64,000 nt of DNA. It comes from JBBDWR01 sp040902745. GTDB lineage: Bacteria > Actinomycetota > UBA4738 > HRBIN12. Below the pieces are notes generated by a model, which ran no database searches, was not told where the DNA came from, and saw only the letters and a program-made list of their open reading frames with translations. Shown piece by piece: positions 8,417-17,137 of this stretch; within the stretch, counting starts at the first letter, position 1; each line of letters opens with the position of its first letter. The position numbers were made by a program, and so were the translations under genes. The DNA is taken from the NCBI GenBank assembly GCA_040902745.1, contig JBBDWR010000011.1, forward strand, positions 1 through 64,000, read 5' to 3'.

Positions 8417-9127
8417 ATGCGAGGCGAACAACGGCTGCTCGAACTCCAAAGCACCGATACCGCGATGCTTCGGTTGGAACATCGCCGCGACCTGCTGGAG
8501 TCCGGGGAACATGTCCGAGAGGCTGCGCAGCAGGCCGACGCCGCCGAGGCCCGTTTGGGAGAGCTCCGGATGGCGATCGATACGGAGCAGGTCGAGCAGC
8601 GTCGTCTCGAGGGCGAGATCGAGCAGATCGGCAGCAAGCTCTCCGCCGAGGAGAGGCGGATGTACGACGGATCGATCGTCAACACGAAGGAACTCCAGGC
8701 GCTCCAGCACGAGATCGCCGGCGCCAAGCAGCGACAGGCAGGACTCGAAGATCAGGTCCTCGGCCGGATGGAGACCGTCGAGAAGCTCAACGCCCAGGTC
8801 GCCGACGCTGAGCGGGCATCCGCCGAAGCGCGCGAGGCCGCCGAGCGGGCGGTCGAGTCGGCCGCGCACGAACTCACCTCCATCGCCACGGAGCTCGACA
8901 CCCTGGCGGCGACGCGAGCGCAGATCGCGCCCGACATCGATGAGGAGCTGCTCGAGCTCTACGACGATCTGCGCGCGTCCAAGAAGGGGATCGGTGCTGC
9001 AGCATTGGTCGACGGTGCCTGCCAGGGGTGCCACCAAACGCTTTCGGCGGTGCAGGTCGACAAGCTCAAGAAGACCGATGGCATCAAGAGGTGCGAACAA
9101 TGCCGGCGGATCCTCGTCGTTCCGTGA
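8417..9127 (+). CDS. C4-type zinc-ribbon coiled-coil protein
   Basis: 236 residues. Residues 1-180 are heptad-rich and charged, a long antiparallel coiled coil. The C-terminus carries a four-cysteine zinc ribbon, CQGCHQTL then CEQC. This is the family of Rv2229c in mycobacteria and CT398/CdsZ in chlamydiae; its role is unsettled, with nucleic-acid or secretion-factor binding proposed. The next gene, RNase HI, starts inside its last 28 bases, the same order as Rv2229c-Rv2228c, so the pairing is conserved and the two are probably co-translated. Confidence 0.88.
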   Translation: MRGEQRLLELQSTDTAMLRLEHRRDLLESGEHVREAAQQADAAEARLGELRMAIDTEQVEQRRLEGEIEQIGSKLSAEERRMYDGSIVNTKELQALQHEIAGAKQRQAGLEDQVLGRMETVEKLNAQVADAERASAEAREAAERAVESAAHELTSIATELDTLAATRAQIAPDIDEELLELYDDLRASKKGIGAAALVDGACQGCHQTLSAVQVDKLKKTDGIKRCEQCRRILVVP

Positions 9128-9558
9128 TCGTTTCCTGCGACGGTGCCTCGCGCGGCAATCCCGGTCCTGCCGGGATCGGCGTGCAGATCACCGATCCCGG
9201 GGACGGCACCGTGCTGGCGGAGATCGCCGAGGGCATCGGTGAGACGACCAACAACGTCGCCGAATACACCGCGGCGATCGAAGGTCTCAAGAAGGCCAAA
9301 GAGCTCGGAGCCACCGACGTGCTGCTGCGCTCGGATAGCAGGCTGCTGATCGAGCAGCTCGCCGGGCGATGGCGGGTGAAGCATCCGAACATGAAGCCGC
9401 TGCACTCGCAGGTGCGCGCGCTGACGAGGGACTTCGACGATGTCCGCTACGAACACGTCCGCCGGGAGCGCAACACCGAGCCCGACCGCCTCGCCAACGA
9501 AGGGGTGGACGCGTGGCTCGCCGGTCAGGCGAACGCGGACGGGTGGGGCGACCGGTGA
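9100..9558 (+). CDS. Ribonuclease HI family protein
   Basis: 152 residues from the ATG at 9100, preceded by agaggtg and overlapping the zinc-ribbon gene by 28 bases. Catalytic acidic residues are all visible: the first Asp in SCDGASRGNPGPAG, Glu in NNVAEYTA, Asp in RSDSRLLIEQL and the last Asp in ERNTEPDRLANEG. It degrades the RNA strand of RNA-DNA hybrids in the cytoplasm. Mycobacterial Rv2228c is fused to a phosphatase domain; this copy is the RNase H domain only. The stop overlaps the GTG of the arginase-fold gene. Confidence 0.92.
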   Translation: MPADPRRSVIVSCDGASRGNPGPAGIGVQITDPGDGTVLAEIAEGIGETTNNVAEYTAAIEGLKKAKELGATDVLLRSDSRLLIEQLAGRWRVKHPNMKPLHSQVRALTRDFDDVRYEHVRRERNTEPDRLANEGVDAWLAGQANADGWGDR

Positions 9559-10433
9559 GCGCCGAGCCCGAGGTCGTCGGCGTGCCGATCGATTCCGTCG
9601 GCATCGCGGGAGGAACCGAGCTTGGGCCTCGCGTACTGCGCGAACAAGGGATCGTGAAGGCCGTCGCCGGACGCGACGCGGGCGATCTCGACGTTCGCGT
9701 GATCGGAACCGATCGCGATCCGCACAGCGGTGTCGTGGGGTTGCCGTCCGTGCTCAGAACGACCGAGGTGCTTCAGACGCGTGTCGCCGAACTCGCCGAT
9801 CCTGCACACCCGTTGCTGCTGTTGGGTGGGTGCTGCACCATGGCGGTCGGCATCGCCGCCGGATTGCACAACCGACTGGGTTCCACGGGCGTCGCCTACC
9901 TCGATGGCCACACCGATCTGTACGACGGCCGATCGTCCGAAACGGGCGAGGCCGCCGACATGCCGCTGTCCGTGCTCTTCGGTCGAGGCCCGCAGGAGTG
10001 GGCGGATGCCGCGGGAGGCATCCCGAATCTCGACGGCGGACGAACCGCTCTGCTGGGGTACCGCGATCGCGCGGAAGCGCGCGGTCTGGGCGCCACCGAC
10101 CCGGAGGAGATCCCCGGGCTGCAGTTCCACGATCTGGACGAGGTGCGAACCGACCCAGCGGGCATCGGTGACACGAGCGCCGCGGCCCTCGGTGATCAGG
10201 GTCCGTTCTGGGTGTTCGTCGATCTGGACGTGCTCTCGACCGCCGCGTTCCCCGCGACCGATGCGCTGCAACCCGGGGGCCTGGATTGGGAGGAGCTCAC
10301 GGCGGTCCTCCGACCGCTCGCTTCGCATCCGTCCTTCGTGGGGCTCGGCATCGCCTGCTACAACCCCGAGAAAGATCCCGATCGATCATCGGCGCGTCGG
10401 ATCGTGGAGCTGTCGCGGGCGACGCTGCGCTAG
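9555..10433 (+). CDS. Arginase/agmatinase-fold protein with an altered metal site
   Basis: 292 residues from the GTG overlapping the RNase HI stop. The ureohydrolase plan is clear: LLLGGCCTMAVG where arginases have GGDHS, YLDGHTDLYD for the DAHxD motif, and FVDLDVLS for the DxD motif. Two of the three metal motifs are intact, but the first metal-binding His is a Cys (GGCC). The protein is likely still metal-dependent, perhaps with a changed metal or substrate; arginase activity should not be assumed. The -10 box of rnpB begins inside its stop codon. Confidence 0.8.
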   Translation: MSAEPEVVGVPIDSVGIAGGTELGPRVLREQGIVKAVAGRDAGDLDVRVIGTDRDPHSGVVGLPSVLRTTEVLQTRVAELADPAHPLLLLGGCCTMAVGIAAGLHNRLGSTGVAYLDGHTDLYDGRSSETGEAADMPLSVLFGRGPQEWADAAGGIPNLDGGRTALLGYRDRAEARGLGATDPEEIPGLQFHDLDEVRTDPAGIGDTSAAALGDQGPFWVFVDLDVLSTAAFPATDALQPGGLDWEELTAVLRPLASHPSFVGLGIACYNPEKDPDRSSARRIVELSRATLR

Positions 10434-10437
10434 GCTG
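10432..10437 (+). promoter_or_regulatory. -10 box of rnpB
   Basis: TAGGCT lies five bases before the first paired base of the RNase P RNA, the expected distance to a transcription start. It overlaps the stop codon of the preceding gene. Confidence 0.65.
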
Positions 10438-10442
10438 GGTAC

Positions 10443-10812
<370 letters not shown>

Positions 10813-10834
10813 ACTTCCGGCTTAGATCGGTGCG

Positions 10835-11635
10835 CTAGTAGTACTCGTCCGGGGGGCCCTTGTACTCCTGCAGGATGTTTCCGCCGTCGACCGGGATCGA
10901 CTGACCGGTGAGGTAACTCGAGCCTTCGGAGCACAAGAAGGCGATCACCTCGCCGATCTCCTCCGGCCGTCCGGAACGCCCGATCGGCGTGTGCTCACCG
11001 GCCACACGTTCGTCTTCGGTTTGGGAACCGGTGGTGATCCATCCGGGGGCGACGGAGTTGACGGTGATCCCTCGGCGAGCGGTCTCGATCGCGATCGATC
11101 TCATCAAGCCGTCCATGCCCGACTTCGCGACGCCGTAGCCGGTGTCACCCGGATTGGTGACGAACGGGCCGGTCACCGAGGACACCATCACGATCCGCCC
11201 ATAGCCGCGCTCCAGCATGTGGGGGAGCACCGCCTGGCTCATGTGGAACGCGGTGTCGAGGTTGAGCGCGAGGTCGCGACGCCAGGTCGCCTCGTCGACA
11301 TCGAGGAACGTGATCCGATCGACCTCCTCGTAGTCGGTGCCCGACTGCACCATGCCCGCGTTGTTCACGAGAGCGTCGATCCTGCCGAACCGCTCCACCA
11401 CCGCGTCGGCGGTCGCCCGGGCCTGCGCCGGATCGGTGAGGTCGGCAGCAAAACCCGCGACGTCGTATCCGTCGTCCCGGAGTTCGGATGCGCGTTCGTG
11501 GATCCTGTCGGTCGTCGATCCGATCGCGATCCGCGCGCCCTCGCGCGCGAGGATCCGCGCGGTCGCGAACCCGATCCCCGTCGGGCTGCCCGCGCCGGTC
11601 ACGAGCGCACTCCGTCCGTCCAGCCGTCCCGTCAT
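10835..11635 (-). CDS. SDR family oxidoreductase (3-oxoacyl reductase-like)
   Basis: 266 residues. The cofactor-binding TGAGSPTGIGFATAR is at residues 13-27, NNAG at about 90-93, the catalytic Ser in VSSVTG, and the catalytic YGVAK motif around residue 167. The C-terminus has VDGGN, common in FabG-like reductases. It uses NAD(P)H to reduce or oxidise a carbonyl or alcohol; the substrate is not evident. The start follows a TACACT -10 box by six bases. It is convergent with rnpB. Confidence 0.9.
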   Translation of the reverse strand: MTGRLDGRSALVTGAGSPTGIGFATARILAREGARIAIGSTTDRIHERASELRDDGYDVAGFAADLTDPAQARATADAVVERFGRIDALVNNAGMVQSGTDYEEVDRITFLDVDEATWRRDLALNLDTAFHMSQAVLPHMLERGYGRIVMVSSVTGPFVTNPGDTGYGVAKSGMDGLMRSIAIETARRGITVNSVAPGWITTGSQTEDERVAGEHTPIGRSGRPEEIGEVIAFLCSEGSSYLTGQSIPVDGGNILQEYKGPPDEYY

Positions 11636-11641
11636 CGGCGG

Positions 11642-11647
11642 AGTGTA
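11642..11647 (-). promoter_or_regulatory. -10 box, leaderless promoter of the SDR gene
   Basis: TACACT on the minus strand, six bases before the ATG at 11635. Confidence 0.5.
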
Positions 11648-11689
11648 GCCTGCCGACCGCGCGCCGATCCTGGATGCCGAGCCGTGAGC

Positions 11690-12673
11690 TCAGCCCGACG
11701 GCGACGGAGTGAGGCGAGCAGCTGCCGTGGAATACTGCCTACCCGCGCGATAGCTGCTGCGGACCAGCGGTCCGGCTTCGACGTGCGCGAAGTCGAGCTC
11801 TTGCGTTCCGAAGTGCGCGTGGTCGGCGAACTCCTGGGGCGTGACCCACCGGTCGACCGGCAGGTGGTAGCGACTCGGCTGCAGGTACTGACCGATCGTG
11901 AGGACGTCGACCCGTGCCTCTCGCAGATCGCGCATCGCCTCGCGGATCTCGTCCGGGCGCTCGCCCATCCCGAGGATCAGATTGGACTTTGTCACCTGTC
12001 CGTTCCGCGAGCGCTTGGCGATCCGCAAAGCTTCGAGGGAGCCGTCGTAGTCGAAGGCCGGTCGGATCCGGGGGTGGAGGCGGCGAACCGTCTCGAGATT
12101 GTGCGCGAAGACCTCGGGCGCCTCGCGGATCACGACCGGGATGTCGCGGGCCCGCTCTCGGAAGTCGGTCGGGAGCACCTCGATCCCGCACCCGGGAACC
12201 ACCCCGCGGATCGCACGGATACACGCAGCCCAGACGCTCGCGCCGCCATCGGGGAGGTCGTCACGCGCGACGCCGGTCAGGACCACATAGCGCAATCCCA
12301 TCTCGCGGACGGCATCCGCGACGCGTTCGGGTTCCCCTTCGCCCGACTCGACGGGTTTGGCGGTCATCACGTCGCAGAACCCGCAGCGGCGGGTGCAGCG
12401 GTCGCCGAGGATCAAAAAGGTGGCTTCCCGGTCGGCCCAGCATTCGTAGATGTTCGGGCAGTTCGCCTCCTCGCACACCGTGTGCAGGTCGCGATCGTGC
12501 ATCACGCGCTTGAGGTCGAGGTAGTCCGGACTGGTCTTCGCCCGCACTTTCAGCCACTCCGGCCGTCTCGCCGGGCGACCGGGAACGGGTTCCGTCGTGG
12601 CCGTTCGCCCGTTCGTGGGGATGATCGGCAGGTACAGCCGTCGCTTGTGGGGATTGTGGTCGCGTGCGGGCAT
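11690..12673 (-). CDS. lipA: Lipoyl synthase
   Basis: 327 residues from the ATG at 12673. Radical SAM enzyme that inserts two sulfurs into protein-bound octanoyl groups. The auxiliary-cluster cysteines CEEANCPNIYEC and the SAM-cluster motif CTRRCGFC are both complete, and the C-terminal RSSY is present. It completes the lipoyl cofactor of the E2 subunit encoded 10 kb away, after LipB (21479-22183) loads the octanoyl chain. The usual lipA-lipB pairing is therefore split here. A TACACT -10 box lies seven bases upstream of the ATG, which argues against longer readings that start inside the neighbouring kinase gene. Confidence 0.97.
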   Translation of the reverse strand: MPARDHNPHKRRLYLPIIPTNGRTATTEPVPGRPARRPEWLKVRAKTSPDYLDLKRVMHDRDLHTVCEEANCPNIYECWADREATFLILGDRCTRRCGFCDVMTAKPVESGEGEPERVADAVREMGLRYVVLTGVARDDLPDGGASVWAACIRAIRGVVPGCGIEVLPTDFRERARDIPVVIREAPEVFAHNLETVRRLHPRIRPAFDYDGSLEALRIAKRSRNGQVTKSNLILGMGERPDEIREAMRDLREARVDVLTIGQYLQPSRYHLPVDRWVTPQEFADHAHFGTQELDFAHVEAGPLVRSSYRAGRQYSTAAARLTPSPSG

Positions 12674-12680
12674 CGCTCTG

Positions 12681-12686
12681 AGTGTA
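12681..12686 (-). promoter_or_regulatory. -10 box, leaderless promoter of lipA
   Basis: TACACT on the minus strand with seven bases to the ATG at 12673. Confidence 0.55.
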
Positions 12687-12705
12687 GCGGGCGTTCGGTA
12701 GCCGC

Positions 12706-15700
12706 CTAGCTGGCGTCCGCCGGTCGGAGAGGAGTGACGGTGGCGCTGGGACCGGCGTCCTCGGCCTCGACCGGATCCCCGCCGTACGCAGGCGGCGTCC
12801 CCGGCAGGAAGACGTGGAACGAGGCGCCTCCACCCGCGCGCTCGCCCACCCACGCTCGTCCTCCATGGAGCTCGGCGAAACGGGCGACGAGCGAGAGTCC
12901 GATCCCCGTGCCGGGTTGCGCCTTGGAGATCGTCGGACCTTGCTGGAAGGGCTCGAACACCGTCTCACGCAGATCGTCGGGCACTCCGGGTCCGTCGTCC
13001 TCCACGGTGAGGAGCGCCCCACCGTCCTGCATCTCGAGCCGGACCCAGATCGTCACGCTGTGGCCGGTGTGCCGGGCGGCGTTCGCGACGAGGTTCTCGA
13101 CGATGCGCTCGACCTTGGCCGGATCGACCGGGATCACGAGCGCTTCGGTCTGCACGATCACGGTGCGCCCGCCGAGCGAGTCGAGCGATTCGATCGTCCG
13201 GCGCACGAGCAGTCCGACATCGGTGGCGCGGTACTGAGGTTCGACGATCCCGCGCGACAGGCGGTCGATGTCGAGTAGGTCCTTGAGCAGGCGATCGAGC
13301 TTGCGCGCGTTGGCGGCGAGCCGGGCAAGCAGGTCCTCCCGGTCGTCGTCGGAGAGCTTGTCCTGGCGCTCCAGTGTGAGCGAGAGCCCGAGGATCGATG
13401 TGAGGGGGCTGCGCAGCTCGTGTGACACCGCGGCCAGGAACGTGTTCTTCATGTCGTCTAGCGCACGCAGGCGGTCTGCGGCTTCGCGCTCGCGCTGCTC
13501 GCGATCCACCAGAGTCTGCTCGTAGAGCTTCTGCTCCGTGACGTCGAACATGAAGCCGAGCGTCAGTCGGATCTCACCGTCGTCGTCGAACAGGAGTGAG
13601 GAGCGGTCGTTGATCCAGACCTCGCGACCATCCGGGCGGATCAGGCGGTACTCGATGCTCCACGGTTCCTTGGCTTCCAGGGCATGTACGTAGACGCCCG
13701 CAGCGCGTTCACGGTCCTCCGGGTGCAGCATCCGTTCCCACAGGTCTGGGTCTGCTTGGTAGTCCTCGGGAGTGACACCCACGAGATCCAGCAGCTGGGG
13801 AGAGATGTACAGACTCGAAGAACTCGGGTCCGGCAACTCGATGTAGAGGGTGGCCGGGATCGTCTCGACGAGGGCGCGGAAGCGCTCCTCCGCCTCCCGG
13901 AGTCCTTCCTGCGTCTCCCGTTGTTCGGTGATGTCGAACATCACGCCCTGTGAAGCGACCGGTCGTCCCTCGGCGTCACGGACCACTGCTGCCTGGTCGC
14001 GGATCCACCGCCAGGTGTCGCGTGCGTCTCGCAAGCGGTATTCGACGTCGTAGAAGGTGCCCTGCGTGTTGTGTTCGTGGAGTTCGGCGAGGATCCGCTC
14101 CCGGTCGTCCGGATGCATCTGTCGCAGGAACAGCTCGTTGTCGGTGAGCCACTGGTCCTGCGTGAAACCGAGCATCGTTTCCACCTGCGGGCTGACGTAG
14201 AGCGTGTGCAGGTCGTCATCGACCGTATCGACGTAGGTGATGGCCGGAACCGTCTCCACCAGCGTTCGGAAGCGCTCCTCCGCCTCGCGGATCTGCTGCT
14301 GCGCCTGGCGGTTCTCGCTGATGTCGTACATCAGCCCCTGCCAGAACAAGGGCTCTCCGTCGGGTCCCCGGATCAGCTCCGACTCCTCGTGGACCCAGAT
14401 CTCGCGCCCGTCCTTGCGGATGAAACGGTACTCCACGCGGAACGGCTCCCCGTTGTCATCGGTCCGGTCGCTCTCGGCGATGATCGCAGGGGAATCCTCC
14501 GGGTGGATCCGGCGTTCGCCGATCTCCGGGTCCGCGCCCCATTCATCGACGCTGAATCCCGTGAGTTCCTCGATCTGCGGGCTGATGTAGAGCGAAACCG
14601 GCGGCCGCCCGGCCGTGTCGATGTAGGTGACCGCTGGGATCTGCTCGACGAGGGTTCGGTACCGGGCCTCGGTCTCGAGCAGTTGCTCCTCGCGCTCCCT
14701 CTCCTGCGAGACATCGAAGACGATCCCCTGCCAGTGCAGCGGGCCCCCGTCCTCGTCGCGGATCAGGGTCGCCTGGTCCCGCAGCCAGACCACACGCCCG
14801 TCGCGCGCGATCACGCGGTACTCGCTTTCGTACGGCTCGTCGGACGCGCGGGCGTCCTCCGACTCGCGGATCGCCCGCTCCCGGTCGTCCGGATGCAGGA
14901 GCCGGTCCCAGAGCCCGGGGGAGGCCAGGCGCTCCGAGGGTGTGTACCCGAAGACGGTCTCGTACTGCGGGCTGACGTAGATCGGCTCGGCTCCCACCTC
15001 CACGCCGTCGATGTAGGTAACCGCTGGGATCTGCTCGACCAGCGTCCGGAACTGCCGCTCGGTCTGCGCGAGCTGTAGTCCCGCCCGTTGGCGTCCGATC
15101 GCGGTCCCGAGGATGTCCGCGGCGGCGCGGAGTGCTTCCAGTTCCAGCTGCGTCCACTGTCGCTCCTCGACGCAGTCCTCGAAGCCGAGGAATCCCCACC
15201 AGTCGTCGTCGACGAACACGGGGACAACGGCGAGCGACCGGACTCCGTCCTGCTCCAGCTCGGGGCGCTCCAGGGGAGGGAACGTCTCCCGTGTCCCATG
15301 GAGGGGATCGCCGCGGCCGAGGACGGCCAACCATCGCTCGAACTCGGGTAGGTACGGCCGTGGCGCTTCCGGTGGAGCGGGGATGCTCGGCTCGATCTCG
15401 GGCGCGAGCCATTCGTAGCGCCTGGCCGCTGCGAGCTCCATGCCGACATCCATGTTCTCGTAGATGTAGACGCGGCTGGCCGCGGTCGCCTCTCCGAACC
15501 GTGCAAGCACGGCCGCGGCTGCGAGTTCCCACGAGGGCTCCTTGAGGAAGCGTTGTGCCGCAGACCCGACGGCTCCGAGGATCGCATCTCGCCGGCGCAG
15601 GTTGTCCTCGGCGCGTCTCTGATCGGTGATATCGAGCAGGATCCCCTGCCACCGTTGTGGCTCGCCGTCCTCGCCGCCGACGAGGGAAGCCTCGTCGCGC

Positions 15701-16677
15701 ACCCAGACCCAGTGACCGTCGCGGTGCCGCATCCGGTACTCGAGGCGGAACGGGTCACCGGTGCGGTTGGTCCGATCGCTCTCCGCGATCACCTGCTCGC
15801 GATCGTCGGGATGCAGGAGCCGCAACCACATCTCCTTGTCGTGGACCCGTTCGTCCGCGGTGTAGCCGGTGATCTGTTCGTATTGGGGACTCATGTACAG
15901 GGGGGTCGCAAGGTCGTCGGGCTGCTCGAGATACACGGCCGCGGGCAGGTGCTCGACCAGCGTGCGGTAACGTTCCTCGGCCTGTCGGATTCGCTGCTCC
16001 GCCTGCTTGCGTTCGGTGACGTCGAACATGACTCCCTGCAGGACCCGGGAGCCTCCTCGACCGGTCTCGACGGCGGCGGCCTCGTCACGGATCCAGACCT
16101 CGCGACCGTCCTTGGCAGCGATCCGGTACTCCACGTGGAACGATCCGCCGCCGTCCATACAGTGCTCCCATGCCTGCAGCACACGATCGCGATCGTCGTC
16201 ATGCACCAGCCGATCCCACAACGCCGGGTCGTCGGTCCACTCCTGAGGCGTGTACCCGAGGATCGTTTCGAGCTGGGGGGAGATGAAGTCGGCGGGATCT
16301 CGGCCCCGTCGGTTGGCGGAGTTCCAGACGTAGGTGACCGCCGGGACACGCTCGACCAACTGCCGGTAGCGTGACTGGACGGCATCTCGGGTCCCTTCGA
16401 CACGCCTTCGCTCCCTCCAGCGAAGCACCGCGAAGACGCCGAGTCCGATCGCCAGAATGAGCAGCGCGATCGTCAGCTCGTCAGCCTCGAGGGACTCGTT
16501 CTCGAGAAGGAGGCGATGCAGCCGTTCGGCGAGATCCAACCGGGCCGCGGCCGCGTAGCCGAGCACGACGAGCGCGCCGACGAGGATCAGGTCGCGCAGG
16601 GCAGCTCGTTTGCGCTTCGGGGCGCCGTCTCCGAAGGTCATGACACCCCATCGTCCCTGGTCGTAGGGGCGACCCAC
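12706..16677 (-). CDS. Multi-PAS sensor histidine kinase (six PAS, one GAF)
   Basis: 1323 residues. Two hydrophobic helices at about 27-46 and 66-86 leave almost no extracellular loop, so sensing is probably cytoplasmic. Then come PAS 1 and 2 (about 100-360), a GAF domain (about 365-540), PAS 3 to 6 (about 545-1060), HisKA with SHELRSPLTS, and a HATPase domain with NLVANAARH, DDGPGV and GTGIGLS. The PAS modules each end in a PAC phrase (LQGVMFDVTE, WQGILLDIT and the like). PAS 3 and 4 share RTLVEQIPAVTYID exactly, a sign of recent duplication. No response regulator is adjacent, so it is an orphan kinase. GTG 16677 (after ggag) or ATG 16641 (after ggggtg) could be the start. Confidence 0.92.
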   Translation of the reverse strand: MGRPYDQGRWGVMTFGDGAPKRKRAALRDLILVGALVVLGYAAAARLDLAERLHRLLLENESLEADELTIALLILAIGLGVFAVLRWRERRRVEGTRDAVQSRYRQLVERVPAVTYVWNSANRRGRDPADFISPQLETILGYTPQEWTDDPALWDRLVHDDDRDRVLQAWEHCMDGGGSFHVEYRIAAKDGREVWIRDEAAAVETGRGGSRVLQGVMFDVTERKQAEQRIRQAEERYRTLVEHLPAAVYLEQPDDLATPLYMSPQYEQITGYTADERVHDKEMWLRLLHPDDREQVIAESDRTNRTGDPFRLEYRMRHRDGHWVWVRDEASLVGGEDGEPQRWQGILLDITDQRRAEDNLRRRDAILGAVGSAAQRFLKEPSWELAAAAVLARFGEATAASRVYIYENMDVGMELAAARRYEWLAPEIEPSIPAPPEAPRPYLPEFERWLAVLGRGDPLHGTRETFPPLERPELEQDGVRSLAVVPVFVDDDWWGFLGFEDCVEERQWTQLELEALRAAADILGTAIGRQRAGLQLAQTERQFRTLVEQIPAVTYIDGVEVGAEPIYVSPQYETVFGYTPSERLASPGLWDRLLHPDDRERAIRESEDARASDEPYESEYRVIARDGRVVWLRDQATLIRDEDGGPLHWQGIVFDVSQEREREEQLLETEARYRTLVEQIPAVTYIDTAGRPPVSLYISPQIEELTGFSVDEWGADPEIGERRIHPEDSPAIIAESDRTDDNGEPFRVEYRFIRKDGREIWVHEESELIRGPDGEPLFWQGLMYDISENRQAQQQIREAEERFRTLVETVPAITYVDTVDDDLHTLYVSPQVETMLGFTQDQWLTDNELFLRQMHPDDRERILAELHEHNTQGTFYDVEYRLRDARDTWRWIRDQAAVVRDAEGRPVASQGVMFDITEQRETQEGLREAEERFRALVETIPATLYIELPDPSSSSLYISPQLLDLVGVTPEDYQADPDLWERMLHPEDRERAAGVYVHALEAKEPWSIEYRLIRPDGREVWINDRSSLLFDDDGEIRLTLGFMFDVTEQKLYEQTLVDREQREREAADRLRALDDMKNTFLAAVSHELRSPLTSILGLSLTLERQDKLSDDDREDLLARLAANARKLDRLLKDLLDIDRLSRGIVEPQYRATDVGLLVRRTIESLDSLGGRTVIVQTEALVIPVDPAKVERIVENLVANAARHTGHSVTIWVRLEMQDGGALLTVEDDGPGVPDDLRETVFEPFQQGPTISKAQPGTGIGLSLVARFAELHGGRAWVGERAGGGASFHVFLPGTPPAYGGDPVEAEDAGPSATVTPLRPADAS

Positions 16678-16786
16678 AAGCTCCGTCCGGGGGGGAGACC
16701 GATGGGCCGCGGGGGATAGTCCGATGGTCCCCTCGGGCAGTCGACCTGCAGAACTCGCGCACGGATCGGGCCGGTCACGTGCTACG

Positions 16787-16803
16787 ATACCCCCCTAGGG
16801 TAT
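16787..16803. promoter_or_regulatory. CsoR operator over the csoR-copA promoter
   Basis: ATACCCCCCTAGGGTAT is an inverted repeat with the A/T-flanked C-tract/G-tract layout of known CsoR operators. It abuts the likely -10 box TATAGT (16801-16806). CsoR bound here would repress, and Cu(I) would release it. Confidence 0.8.
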
Positions 16804-16861
16804 AGTGTCCCGAGGTAATCCGATCCCCGAGGTATCCGAACCGCCGAAAGAGGAGTCGCCG

Positions 16862-17137
16862 ATGTACGGCTATGTGATGAACAAGAAGGCACTTCAGGAC
16901 CGACTCAAGCGGATCGAGGGCCAGGTGCGAGGGCTCCAACGCATGGTCGAGGAGGATCAGTACTGCATCGACGTGCTGACACAGGTCAACTCCGTGACGG
17001 CGGCGCTGCGTGGTGTCGGGATGGGCCTGCTGGATGACCACGTTCGCCATTGCGTCCGCGAGAGCATCGAGCAGGGGCACGGTGACGAGAAGGTGGAGGA
17101 GCTCATGAGCGCCGTCGCCAGATTCGCGGGGAAGTGA
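16862..17137 (+). CDS. csoR: Copper-sensing repressor CsoR
   Basis: 91 residues from the ATG at 16862, preceded by aggag; a longer reading from 16805 overlaps the operator and is unlikely. The Cu(I) ligands of CsoR are all present with the right spacing: Cys35, His60 and Cys64 (YCIDVLTQ, DDHVRHCVRE). The family forms all-helical oligomers that bind a palindromic operator until copper binds. The operator at 16787-16803 lies in its own promoter, and the stop overlaps the copA start, so csoR and copA form an autoregulated copper-response operon. Confidence 0.93.
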   Translation: MYGYVMNKKALQDRLKRIEGQVRGLQRMVEEDQYCIDVLTQVNSVTAALRGVGMGLLDDHVRHCVRESIEQGHGDEKVEELMSAVARFAGK

